Shown piece after piece: positions 1 through 6,215 of a stretch of 12,075 bases of DNA. The translations under genes and the position numbers were made by a program. Source of the DNA: JAMLIN01 sp041676645 (GTDB lineage: Bacteria > Pseudomonadota > Gammaproteobacteria > Burkholderiales > Burkholderiaceae_E); contig JBAYRO010000095.1 in assembly GCA_041676645.1 (NCBI GenBank), forward strand, positions 1 through 12,075, given 5' to 3'. Under the pieces are notes generated by a model, which searched no databases, was not told the origin of the DNA, and saw only the letters and a program-made list of their open reading frames with translations. The first letter of the stretch is position 1; the number at the start of each line of letters is the position of its first letter.

Positions 1-198
1 GAAGTCCGCAACGGCCAGATCGTCGTCGCCCGGATCGGCGACGAGGTCACCGTCAAGCGCTGGCGCCGGCAGGGAACCCAGGTCCAGCTGCTGCCCGAGA
101 ACCCCGAGTTCGAACCCATCCTGCTCGATGCCCGGCACGACCAGTTCGCGCTCGAAGGGCTCGGGGTGGGCCTGCTGCGCGCGGGCCGCGGCCTGTAG
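1..198 (+). CDS. lexA: LexA SOS repressor, carboxy-terminal part (5' end outside window)
   Basis: LexA represses the SOS regulon and cleaves itself when RecA filaments form on damaged DNA. The window begins in frame inside the S24 peptidase domain and encodes the last 65 residues, ending in TAG at 196-198. The stretch VRNGQIVVARIGDEVTVKR and the later LLPENPEF and FALEGLGVGLLR match the end of E. coli LexA almost residue for residue. The lysine in TVKR (bases 55-57) is the catalytic lysine equivalent to E. coli Lys156, and 46 residues follow it, as in E. coli. The catalytic serine, the cleavage site and the DNA-binding domain lie before the window. imuA follows after 29 bases, so lexA probably heads a lexA-imuA-imuB operon with its own LexA box upstream, out of view. 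I cannot tell whether this is the only LexA or a second, mutagenesis-linked copy. Confidence 0.96.
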   Translation, partial: EVRNGQIVVARIGDEVTVKRWRRQGTQVQLLPENPEFEPILLDARHDQFALEGLGVGLLRAGRGL

Positions 199-227
199 CA
201 GCGCGAAGCCGCGCACGACGAAGCCGC

Positions 228-977
228 ATGGACATGAAAGCTCCCCTCGCGCACCCGGCGGTATGGCGGGCCGGGCAACTCGGCCATGGCGCCGTGCGGG
301 CGCTGGGCAGCCAGCACCCCGGGCTCGATGCCGAGCTGCCGGGCCATGGCTGGCCCCTGGGCATGCTCACCGAACTCATCTGCCGTGAGGCCGGCATCGG
401 CGAGCTACGCCTGCTGGTGCCGGTATTGCGCCAGCTCACCCGCGAACGCCGGATCGTCGTCCTCCTCGGGCCGCCCCTGGTGCCCTATGCTCCCGCCCTG
501 GCCGGCTTCGGCATCGAGCTCGACCATCTCATCGTCGTCGACGCCCATAATCCCGCCGACCGCCTGTGGGCGATCGAGCAGACCTTGCGCAGCGAGAGCT
601 TCGGCGCGCTGCTGGCCTGGCTGCCATCCGGGGCGCATGCCCGCCCCGAGCATCTGCGCCGGCTGCAGTCCGCCGCGCAGGGCGCCGCGGGCCCGGTGTT
701 CCTGTTCCGCGATCTCTCCGCCCAGCAGGAATCCTCCCCGGCGCCGCTGCGGCTGCTGCTGCTGCCCCTGCCCGCCGACCGGCTTTCGGTCCGGATCCTC
801 AAGCGGCGCGGTCCGGTACTCGGTCATTCCCTGGCCATCGAGCTCCCCCGCCCGGACAGCGCCCTGCCACTGCGCCATCGCCCGGCCGAAGCGCCGGCGC
901 AACTCCCGTCGACAGTCCATGCCCGGGGCGCCACGCCCGCCGGGCCGAGCCGGCGCGACGGCGCCCTGCTCAACTAG
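228..977 (+). CDS. imuA: ImuA, RecA-like partner of the ImuB-DnaE2 translesion synthesis system
   Basis: This 249-residue protein matches ImuA, often labelled SulA-like, which works with ImuB and DnaE2 in SOS-induced mutagenesis. Family signatures are HPAVWRAGQL (about 9-18), LDAELPGHGWPLGMLTELI (about 33-51), GIGELRLLVPVLRQL (56-70), VVLLGPPLVPYAPALA (76-91) and a LRRLQSAAQG block (143-152). The fold is RecA-like, but the glycine-rich loop in LPGHGWPLG is not a canonical Walker A because it lacks the GKT/S end. The last 40 or so residues are Pro/Ala/Arg-rich and probably disordered. ATG at 228 is used; a second in-frame ATG at 234 is possible, and neither has a strong Shine-Dalgarno, which suggests coupling to lexA translation. 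imuB begins 45 bases after the stop. Identity is firm; the biochemical role of ImuA in this organism is inferred from the family. Confidence 0.93.
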   Translation: MDMKAPLAHPAVWRAGQLGHGAVRALGSQHPGLDAELPGHGWPLGMLTELICREAGIGELRLLVPVLRQLTRERRIVVLLGPPLVPYAPALAGFGIELDHLIVVDAHNPADRLWAIEQTLRSESFGALLAWLPSGAHARPEHLRRLQSAAQGAAGPVFLFRDLSAQQESSPAPLRLLLLPLPADRLSVRILKRRGPVLGHSLAIELPRPDSALPLRHRPAEAPAQLPSTVHARGATPAGPSRRDGALLN

Positions 978-1022
978 GGCCGCAACGGTCCAAAGGGCTC
1001 CCGGCCCGGTTGCCTGTACCCG

Positions 1023-2567
1023 ATGCTGTGGCTCGCACTGCACTTTCCCGACCTGCCCCTGGAGGTCTTCGAACGCACGGCGCCAGGATCGTCCGGCGGC
1101 GACGACATCGCGCCCATCCCGCTTGCGCTCTGCGACCATCGCGACATCCTGCTCGCCGATGCCCGGGCATCGGCCGTCGGGATCGCTCCCGGCATGCGCC
1201 GGGCCAGCGCCCTGGCCTTGCTGCCCTCCTTGCGGCTCATCGAGCGCGATCCGGTGCGCGAACGCCGGGCGCTCGACAGCCTGGGTAGCTGGGCGCTGCA
1301 GTTCACTCCCTCGGTCGCCTTTCCCGAAGCGCCGGCGACACGCGCCGAACGCCACCCTCGGGCAGCGCCATGGCAAGCCGCCGGGCTGCTGCTCGAGATC
1401 GAACCCAGCCTGCGACTGTTCGGCGGCCCTCGGGCCCTGCTCGCCCGGATCCGCACCGACCTGGCCCTGCTCGGTTACCGGGCCACATCCGCCGTCGCGC
1501 CCACCGCGACCGGCGCCTGGCTGCTCGCCCGGCACCGCGACGGCATCCGGGTCCGTTCCCCCGAATCGCTGCGCCGGCAGCTCGATGCCTTGCCGGTGGC
1601 CCTGCTCGCCGCCGCCCGCCCCCACCTGGCCACGCTCGACGCGATCGGCGTCCATCGCCTCGCCGATCTCGACCCCCTGCCCAGGGCGGGCATCGGCCGC
1701 CGATTCGGTCCGGCCCTGCTCGAGGAAATCGATCGGGCCCGGGGCTTGCGTCCCGAAGCCCATGCTTGGCTACGGGCCCCGGCCGAATTCACCAGCCGGC
1801 TCGAACTGCTGGCCAGGCTCGACGAGATCGAGCCCCTGCTGTTCGCCGCCCGTCGCCTGCTCGGCGAACTGGCCGCCTGGCTGGCGGCCCGACAGGCGGC
1901 GACGCTCGGCTTCGTCCTGAGCCTGCGCCACGACGACGGCAGCGACACCCGGATCGGGATCCGGCTCGCCGATCCGGGACGCGAGGCCGACCGGCTCCTG
2001 GGCGTACTGCGGGAACGACTGGGCGGTCACCGCCTGCGCGCCCCGGTCGATGTCCTCGAGCTGGAATGCACCGAGATCCTGCCGCTGCCGGGCGACAGCG
2101 CCAGCCTGCTGCCTTCGGCGACCAGCGCACGGCAAGGCCTCGGCCGCCTGCTGGAAAGGCTGCAGGCCCGGCTCGGACGCGAGCAGGTACGGCGCCTGCA
2201 CCTCGTCGCCGACCACCGGCCCGAAGTCGCCTGGCGCAGCAGCACGCTCGAACGGCTGCCCGATGCCGGCCCGGGCCCGCAGGCATCGACCGACATGTCC
2301 GAGCCCGGCCTGCTGCCCCGTCCGCTATGGCTGCTGCGCGATCCGCTGCGGCTTCATGAGCGCAACGACCAGCCCTGCTGGGACACACCGCTGGCCCTGA
2401 TCGCCGGACCGGAGCGGATCGAGACCGGCTGGTGGGACCAGGCGCTGGTGCAACGCGACTACTTCATCGCCGAAGACAGCCGTCACATCCTGTACTGGAT
2501 CTACCGCGAACGCTCGGCGACCGCCGGCGCGTCACCGGGATGGTTCCTGCAGGGACGATTCGGCTAG
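1023..2567 (+). CDS. imuB: ImuB, catalytically dead Y-family polymerase-like adaptor
   Basis: ImuB is a Y-family polymerase homologue without polymerase activity that bridges DnaE2, ImuA and the beta clamp during mutagenic lesion bypass. The 514 residues begin MLWLALHFPDLPLEVF, the typical ImuB start, which also fixes the start codon. The catalytic carboxylates of active Y-family enzymes are not apparent: the DxD region reads ALHFPDLPLE, and the SxDE region is replaced by LLLEIEPSLRLFGG (about 122-135), typical of ImuB. A helix-hairpin-helix-like segment follows (about 203-240, LATLDAIGVHRLADLDPLP), then a little-finger-like region (about 255-350) and a carboxy-terminal ImuB domain ending YWIYRE and WFLQGRFG. 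Where many ImuB proteins carry a QxxLF-type clamp motif, this one has GDSASLLP (357-364), with no Gln or Phe. The next gene is convergent, so imuB ends the operon; dnaE2, usually next, is about 7 kb away. Confidence 0.95.
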   Translation: MLWLALHFPDLPLEVFERTAPGSSGGDDIAPIPLALCDHRDILLADARASAVGIAPGMRRASALALLPSLRLIERDPVRERRALDSLGSWALQFTPSVAFPEAPATRAERHPRAAPWQAAGLLLEIEPSLRLFGGPRALLARIRTDLALLGYRATSAVAPTATGAWLLARHRDGIRVRSPESLRRQLDALPVALLAAARPHLATLDAIGVHRLADLDPLPRAGIGRRFGPALLEEIDRARGLRPEAHAWLRAPAEFTSRLELLARLDEIEPLLFAARRLLGELAAWLAARQAATLGFVLSLRHDDGSDTRIGIRLADPGREADRLLGVLRERLGGHRLRAPVDVLELECTEILPLPGDSASLLPSATSARQGLGRLLERLQARLGREQVRRLHLVADHRPEVAWRSSTLERLPDAGPGPQASTDMSEPGLLPRPLWLLRDPLRLHERNDQPCWDTPLALIAGPERIETGWWDQALVQRDYFIAEDSRHILYWIYRERSATAGASPGWFLQGRFG

Positions 2568-2599
2568 GACGATTCTTCGGCCAGGCGAAGGATTCCGCC

Positions 2600-2633
2600 G
2601 GGCCGGACCGCGGGCCGGGCCGGACCGCGGGCC
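2600..2633. repeat. Two tandem copies of a 17-bp GC-rich unit
   Basis: The unit GGGCCGGACCGCGGGCC occurs at 2600-2616 and again, identical, at 2617-2633. It lies in the 75-base space between the convergent imuB and dksA-like genes, directly before the terminator hairpin. Each unit is partly self-complementary, so the pair could add structure to the imuB 3' end. Replication slippage is the simplest origin. Confidence 0.9.
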
Positions 2634-2659
2634 GGTTTCGCCTCAGCGAAACCGGTTTT
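2632..2659 (+). terminator. Probable intrinsic terminator of the lexA-imuA-imuB operon
   Basis: A perfect 10-bp stem, CCGGTTTCGC (2632-2641) and GCGAAACCGG (2646-2655), with the loop CTCA, is followed by TTTT at 2656-2659. It begins 64 bases after the imuB stop and fits a Rho-independent terminator on the + strand, although the T run is short. The right arm and the T run lie inside the last codons of the opposite dksA-like gene, whose stop codon (2643-2645) is in the loop. No T run follows on the - strand, so a two-way role is not supported. Confidence 0.7.
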
Positions 2660-3017
2660 CCCGGGCCTCGCGCTCACTCTGGCATTTCGTGCAGCGCGAT
2701 GCCAGCGGCTGCGCCCGCAGGCGCTCGATGGGGATGTCGGCGTCGCACTCGGCGCACACGCCATAGCTGCCTTCCTCGATTCGCGCCAGCGTGCGCTCGA
2801 TCGCGCCGAGTTCGCTCTGGTCGCGCTGGGCCTCGCCCGCATCGACCTCGCTTTCGGCCGCGGCAAAGCTGCGGTCCCCCGAATCGCCGCGTGCCCCGGC
2901 ATCGCGCGCTTCGTCGGTCGCCTCGTCGAGCTTCGACTCCATTTCCTTGCGCAAGGCGACCGCGCGCTCGCGCAGTTGCATCGCCAGTTCCTGGCGCTCG
3001 GCCTCACTCAAGCTCAT
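2643..3017 (-). CDS. Short TraR/DksA-family C4 zinc-finger protein
   Basis: This family binds the RNA polymerase secondary channel, and DksA itself modulates transcription together with ppGpp. The 124-residue product has a helical amino-terminal coiled coil (about 5-80) and a zinc finger C88-X2-C91-X17-C109-X2-C112 in the context YGVCAECDADIPIERL. The expected coiled-coil tip motif DxxDxA is read as D45-S-G-D48-R-S50, so both acidic residues are kept and the final Ala is Ser. DksA is about 150 residues, so this is one of the shorter DksA-like paralogues rather than clearly dksA. The start is chosen because GGGGGTGGG (complement of 3021-3029) precedes that ATG and because family similarity begins there; a longer open frame reaching 3467 has no family support. 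It is last in the leftward gene run, 116 bases after the phosphodiesterase stop. A TATACT box on this strand (complement of 3066-3071) may be a -10, but I see no matching -35. Confidence 0.9.
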   Translation of the reverse strand: MSLSEAERQELAMQLRERAVALRKEMESKLDEATDEARDAGARGDSGDRSFAAAESEVDAGEAQRDQSELGAIERTLARIEEGSYGVCAECDADIPIERLRAQPLASRCTKCQSEREARENRFR

Positions 3018-3133
3018 TGACCCACCCCCAATCGTTCTTCGAACCACATATCCATTCAGACGCCCAGTATAGGCCAGACGAGGCGCTACGCCGGCCCCCG
3101 CCGAGCCGGACGCGCTCCCGGATGGCATGTGAT

Positions 3134-3892
3134 TCAGTCGACGGGCGCGATCCGGTCGACCGAATCGGTGATCAGGCCGTCGAGTCCGAGCTCGCGCAGC
3201 CGTTGCGCCTCGGCCGGGTCGTTCACCGTATAGCAGAGCAGCCGCAGCCCCGCCTCGTGCGCAGCCTGCAGCAAGGCGGCATCGGCCGCCCGCCAGTCGA
3301 CGTGCAGGGAAACGCATCCGAGGGCGAGGGCCTGCGCGATGCAATCGGCGGGCGGCCGGCCGAACAGCAGTCCGCGCGGCAGCTCCGGCGCCGTCTGGCG
3401 GGCCGCCGCGAGGACATCGGTCGAAAAGGAGGACAGCAGCGGCGGCGGTTCGACCCCGGCCCAGCACCGGATCGCCGCCAGCGCCGCCGCCACTCCGGTC
3501 TCGACCTCGCGGCCCCGCACGGACTTGATCTCGATGTTGGCGAACCCGCCGCGCTCGAGCAGCCAGTCGGCCGCCCGGTCGAGGTCCGGCACCCGCTCGC
3601 CGGCCATCGAGGCCGAATGCCAGTAGCCCGCGTCGAGCCCGGAGATTTCCTCCCAGGACCGGTTCGCAAGCGGCCCGACACCGTCGGTGGTGCGCTCGAG
3701 GGTATCGTCGTGCATGAGGACGACCTTGCCATCGGCCGTGAGCCTGATGTCGAACTCGAACATCCGGTAGCCGTGCTGCCAGCCCGTGCGCAGGGCCACG
3801 ATGGTGTTCTCGGGCGCCAGCCGCCCGGCGCCACGATGCGCGATGAACCGCGGATACGGCCAGCTCGCAAGCGTGATTCCGGGTTTTTTCAT
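3134..3892 (-). CDS. ugpQ: Glycerophosphodiester phosphodiesterase (UgpQ/GDPD family, cytoplasmic type)
   Basis: The family hydrolyses glycerophosphodiesters, left after phospholipid deacylation, to glycerol 3-phosphate and an alcohol. The 252 residues form a single TIM-barrel domain with the expected order of motifs: IAHRGAGRLAPENT (17-30, catalytic His19-Arg20 and metal ligand Glu29), FEFDIRLTADG (45-55, Glu46 and Asp48), LMHDDTLERTTDG (59-71, catalytic His61), NIEIKS (119-124, Glu121 and Lys123) and the closing strands LLCYTVND and GLDGLITD. There is no signal peptide, and the length fits the cytoplasmic UgpQ type rather than the longer periplasmic GlpQ. ATG at 3892 follows the crotonase stop by 38 bases without a clear Shine-Dalgarno, so it is probably co-transcribed with that gene. 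Ugp transport genes are not in view, so the symbol reflects similarity only. Confidence 0.93.
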   Translation of the reverse strand: MKKPGITLASWPYPRFIAHRGAGRLAPENTIVALRTGWQHGYRMFEFDIRLTADGKVVLMHDDTLERTTDGVGPLANRSWEEISGLDAGYWHSASMAGERVPDLDRAADWLLERGGFANIEIKSVRGREVETGVAAALAAIRCWAGVEPPPLLSSFSTDVLAAARQTAPELPRGLLFGRPPADCIAQALALGCVSLHVDWRAADAALLQAAHEAGLRLLCYTVNDPAEAQRLRELGLDGLITDSVDRIAPVD

Positions 3893-3930
3893 CGAAAGAT
3901 GCGATTAATGGAAGGAACCCAGCGCAACGC

Positions 3931-4779
3931 TCAGTCTTTCATCAGGTCCGGGAAGCGCGCTTCCCGCTTCTCCATGAAGTGCGCCACGCCTTCCTTGAAA
4001 TCGGGGCGCCCGAAGCTCGCCTCCATCGCCGCATCGGCGATCGACATCGCTTCCGGGAATCCCTGCACCAGGGCGGCGTAGACCTGCGCCTTGATCACCG
4101 CCAGCGAACGCGGCGACACCGTATCGGCCAGCATCCGCGCGTAGTCCATGGTCGCCGTCTCGAAACCGGCATCGTCGTGGACCTGGTTCACCAGGCCCAT
4201 CCGCAAGGCTTCGTCGGCGCCGAACTTCCGGCTGCTCATCAGCAGGTCGAGCGCATTGGCATGGCCGACCAGGCGCGGCAGCAGCCAGCTCGAGCCATGT
4301 TCGGCGATGAGTCCGCGCTGGGAGAAGGAAGTGGTGAAGCGCGCCCCGGCGGCGGCGAGGCGGACATCGGCGTAGAGGGCGAGGACCAGCCCGAGGCCGG
4401 CCGCCGGGCCGTTGATCGCGGCGATGACCGGCTTCGGGCATTCGAGCAGGTAGGTGAAGCGGCCTTCGTAGAGCTTGTCGAGCGCCGGGCCGAACGGATT
4501 GCTCACCGCCGCCGGCGGGGCCGCCGCGGCCTTGCCGCCATCCCCGCCCTGGGCGCTGATGCCCGAGAGCAGGTTCATGTCGGCGCCGGCGCAGAAACCG
4601 CGCCCCGCGCCGGTCAGCACGATGACCCGCACCGCCGGGTCGGCGGCAGCCTCGGCCACCATCCGGCGCAGCTCGACCTGCATCGAACGGGTGATCGCGT
4701 TGAGCTTGTCGGGGCGATTGAAAACGATCCGCGCGATGCGCTCGCGGACTTCATAGAGGATCTCGGCTTCTTCGGCCAT
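3931..4779 (-). CDS. Crotonase-family enzyme (enoyl-CoA hydratase/isomerase type)
   Basis: Crotonases act on acyl-CoA thioesters, stabilising an enolate in an oxyanion hole. The 282 residues show NRPDKLNAI (21-29), the first oxyanion-hole segment GRGFCAGADMNLL (59-71), the second segment KPVIAAINGPAAGLG (116-130) and SWLLPRLVG (164-172). A Gly/Ala/Pro-rich insert (about 73-97) follows the CAGAD motif. By eye, the two glutamates of classical hydratase (rat Glu144 and Glu164) fall on Val132 and Phe152, while an acidic residue stands at Glu160 in GLIAEHG. Isomerase or another crotonase reaction is therefore as likely as hydration, and the substrate is unknown. The start at 4779 is set by AGGAGA (complement of 4786-4791), seven bases upstream; the longer frame to 4869 has no family similarity. 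It lies between the lipoprotein and phosphodiesterase genes in the leftward run. Confidence 0.9.
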   Translation of the reverse strand: MAEEAEILYEVRERIARIVFNRPDKLNAITRSMQVELRRMVAEAAADPAVRVIVLTGAGRGFCAGADMNLLSGISAQGGDGGKAAAAPPAAVSNPFGPALDKLYEGRFTYLLECPKPVIAAINGPAAGLGLVLALYADVRLAAAGARFTTSFSQRGLIAEHGSSWLLPRLVGHANALDLLMSSRKFGADEALRMGLVNQVHDDAGFETATMDYARMLADTVSPRSLAVIKAQVYAALVQGFPEAMSIADAAMEASFGRPDFKEGVAHFMEKREARFPDLMKD

Positions 4780-4888
4780 GACATGTCTCCTGGATCTTCG
4801 GCAATGGATCGCCATGAGGATACCGGAGCGCGGCACCGGTCGCAGCCGTCCGCCGCATCGCGACGGCATCGACGACCTGGTCGAGAGC

Positions 4889-5290
4889 CTATTTGCCGAG
4901 CTCGCCGCAGGCGCGGCTGGGCGCGAGCCGCGCCTGGCCGGGCCGGTAGTGCGCCTGCAGGCCCGCGCTGGTATCGACCGGCAACACGCCCACGCAATCG
5001 CCGGGGAGCACCGACAGGCCGCTGGCGGGTCCGAGCGCGAGCTGGACCCGCTCCCCGGTCTGGGTCAGCAGGATCGCTTCGCCGGGGGAATCACCACCGC
5101 CCGCCAGGGCGCGCAGCGCGATGCCGATCGGCCCGAGGGCGTCGAACACCGGCGAGCCGACCATCGATACCGGAGCCTCGATCCGTTCCACGCGCGCGAC
5201 GACCAGCGGCGCCTCGCCGGGCGCGGGCGATTCGTTCGAGGCGCAGCCGGCGAGCGCCGCGGCGGCGAAGAGAAGGAGGCTCCGGATCAT
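4889..5290 (-). CDS. Small predicted outer-membrane lipoprotein of unknown function
   Basis: The 133 residues begin with a short signal peptide, MIRSLLLFAAAALAGC, ending in a lipobox LAGC with the acylated Cys at position 16. Ala and Ser follow the Cys with no Asp at +2, which by the E. coli Lol rule favours the outer membrane. The mature part is a Ser/Pro/Gly linker and then a beta-rich stretch (about 28-120) containing VVARVERIEAP and the phrase GERVQLALGPASGLSVLPGDCVGVLP, which resembles small beta-barrel folds. Cys99 and Cys128 could form a disulfide. I do not recognise the family. The gene is 109 bases upstream of the crotonase start and 160 bases downstream of the transglutaminase-like gene, so operon membership is uncertain. 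No good Shine-Dalgarno is visible. The lipobox and length make a real gene likely. Confidence 0.78.
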   Translation of the reverse strand: MIRSLLLFAAAALAGCASNESPAPGEAPLVVARVERIEAPVSMVGSPVFDALGPIGIALRALAGGGDSPGEAILLTQTGERVQLALGPASGLSVLPGDCVGVLPVDTSAGLQAHYRPGQARLAPSRACGELGK

Positions 5291-5418
5291 GTGGGCTGGT
5301 CGACCGGGTCACGACCGCCGGGGAGGCGGCAACCGGAAGCATCCTAGACCCGATGCACGCCTGCGGCAGTGATGTCCGGCACGATGGTGGACATGCACCG
5401 ACGGGTGGCAGGCGGCCG

Positions 5419-5452
5419 GAACCGCCGTTGCCCGGCGGCCGACGGGCGGTTC
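5419..5452 (-). other. GC-rich hairpin at the 3' end of the transglutaminase-like gene
   Basis: GAACCGCC (5419-5426) pairs with GGCGGTTC (5445-5452), which overlaps the stop codon of the leftward gene. An alternative inner stem CCGCCG/CGGCGG (5422-5427 and 5433-5438) competes with it. No T run follows on the - strand, so this may protect a mRNA end or be chance in GC-rich sequence; terminator function is not shown. Confidence 0.35.
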
Positions 5453-6035
5453 AGCGCGGCGCGCCGACCAGCTCGATGTCGGGGATGCGGCGCGAGAGAT
5501 CGACACTGTTCGCGCTGGCGCGCAGGGCTTCGATGACGATCGGCAAGGGTTCGGTCCAGACTTCGGGCAGGTTGCCTTCGCCCGCGTCGAGCGCCTGGCG
5601 GGCGAAGCGCTCGACCGGCGGACTGAATTCGCCCCCGCCCAGGCCATCGGCGCCGCGACTCGGATCGAGCCGGTACCAGCCGTGCCGGGACAGCCGCGCC
5701 GCGGCCAGGCCGTGCAGACCGAAGCGACCCGGGTCGTCCCGGCAGGCCAGGCGCTGGTAGCACAGGCCCGCCGCGACCCGATTGGCCCGCAACAAGGCGG
5801 CCAGCAGGTGGGTTCTCGCGAAACCGCATCCCGAGCCGGTACCGAGGACTTCGGAAGCGCTGACGGCCAGCGGAGCATCGGGGGCGGGCTCGCGCACCGC
5901 ATCGCGGACGAACTCGAAGCTGCGCTTGATGAGCGCGCTCTCGGAAGTACAGGCCACCGCGAGTTCGCGTGCCTTGCGCATGATGCGCGGATCCTGCCAG
6001 TCGATGATGGCGCAGCAGTGCAGGTAGTCGGACAT
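5451..6035 (-). CDS. Transglutaminase-like cysteine protease-fold protein
   Basis: The 194 residues match the bacterial transglutaminase-like superfamily, whose members use a Cys-His-Asp triad for peptide or amide hydrolysis or transfer. The triad is seen as Cys70 in GTGSGCGFARTHLLAALLRA, His108 in GLHGLAAARL and Asp124 in WYRLDPSRG. The order and the LLRANRVAAGLCYQRL segment are typical of this domain in stand-alone cytoplasmic proteins. There is no signal peptide or membrane segment. A terminal extension of about 55 residues (VWTEPLPIVIEALRAS onward) follows the domain. The substrate is unknown. It is the first gene of the leftward run and diverges from the metallo-hydrolase gene across 180 bases. 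No strong Shine-Dalgarno precedes ATG at 6035, but conservation of the amino terminus (DYLHCCAIIDWQDPRI) supports that start. Confidence 0.85.
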   Translation of the reverse strand: MSDYLHCCAIIDWQDPRIMRKARELAVACTSESALIKRSFEFVRDAVREPAPDAPLAVSASEVLGTGSGCGFARTHLLAALLRANRVAAGLCYQRLACRDDPGRFGLHGLAAARLSRHGWYRLDPSRGADGLGGGEFSPPVERFARQALDAGEGNLPEVWTEPLPIVIEALRASANSVDLSRRIPDIELVGAPR

Positions 6036-6076
6036 GCGTGGAGACTAGTGCAGCTTCGAAGCCCGGGCGAGTCGCG

Positions 6077-6103
6077 TTACAAGCGCTCACAGCGCCATTG
6101 TAA
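6077..6103. promoter_or_regulatory. 27-bp interrupted palindrome, candidate operator between divergent genes
   Basis: TTACAA-GCGCT (6077-6087), CAC, then AGCGC-CA-TTGTAA (6091-6103) forms two matched half-sites: six A/T-rich outer pairs and five inner pairs, with a two-base bulge on the right. It lies 42 bases from the transglutaminase-like start and 113 bases from the metallo-hydrolase start, where a shared regulator could act. On the - strand TACAAT (complement of 6097-6102) resembles a -10 box but lacks a partner -35. No regulator gene is adjacent, so the binding protein is unknown. A transcribed hairpin is the alternative. Confidence 0.45.
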
Positions 6104-6215
6104 GGCGTCGGGCCGCGAGGCCAGCGTGGCGCTGTGCTAACGTCCGCGACAGGAAAGCGGCAAGCCTCCCGGGCGCGCACCGGGACGACACGACAACCGG
6201 CATGAGGAGACAGGC

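Noticed and set aside
405..1763. A 452-codon open frame on the - strand across imuA and imuB
   Set aside because: It is low-complexity Gly/Gln/Arg sequence with no motif, opposite two well-supported genes.
286..1920. A 544-codon + strand frame overlapping imuA and imuB
   Set aside because: It is rich in Pro, Ser, Arg and Cys and lacks family motifs, while the other frame carries ImuA and ImuB signatures.
3018..3467. Upstream extension of the dksA-like frame to a start at 3467
   Set aside because: The extra 150 residues overlap the phosphodiesterase gene in another frame, have no similarity, and a good Shine-Dalgarno marks the ATG at 3017.
2432..4081. A 549-codon + strand frame running from the imuB end over the dksA-like and phosphodiesterase genes
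   Set aside because: It is the antisense shadow of two genes with clear catalytic and zinc-binding motifs.
4817..4822. TATCCT on the - strand as a -10 box before the crotonase gene
   Set aside because: Only four of six bases match, and no -35 lies at a proper distance.
5372..5394. Inverted repeat ATGTCC-N11-GGACAT between the transglutaminase-like and lipoprotein genes
   Set aside because: The arms are only six bases with no T run, and repeats of this size are expected by chance; recorded but not claimed as a site.
3979..5760. A 593-codon + strand frame over the crotonase and lipoprotein genes
   Set aside because: It has no recognisable domain and lies opposite a clear crotonase gene.
6053..6062. 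Perfect 10-base palindrome GCTTCGAAGC before the transglutaminase-like gene
   Set aside because: It is too short and isolated to support an operator call without conservation data.
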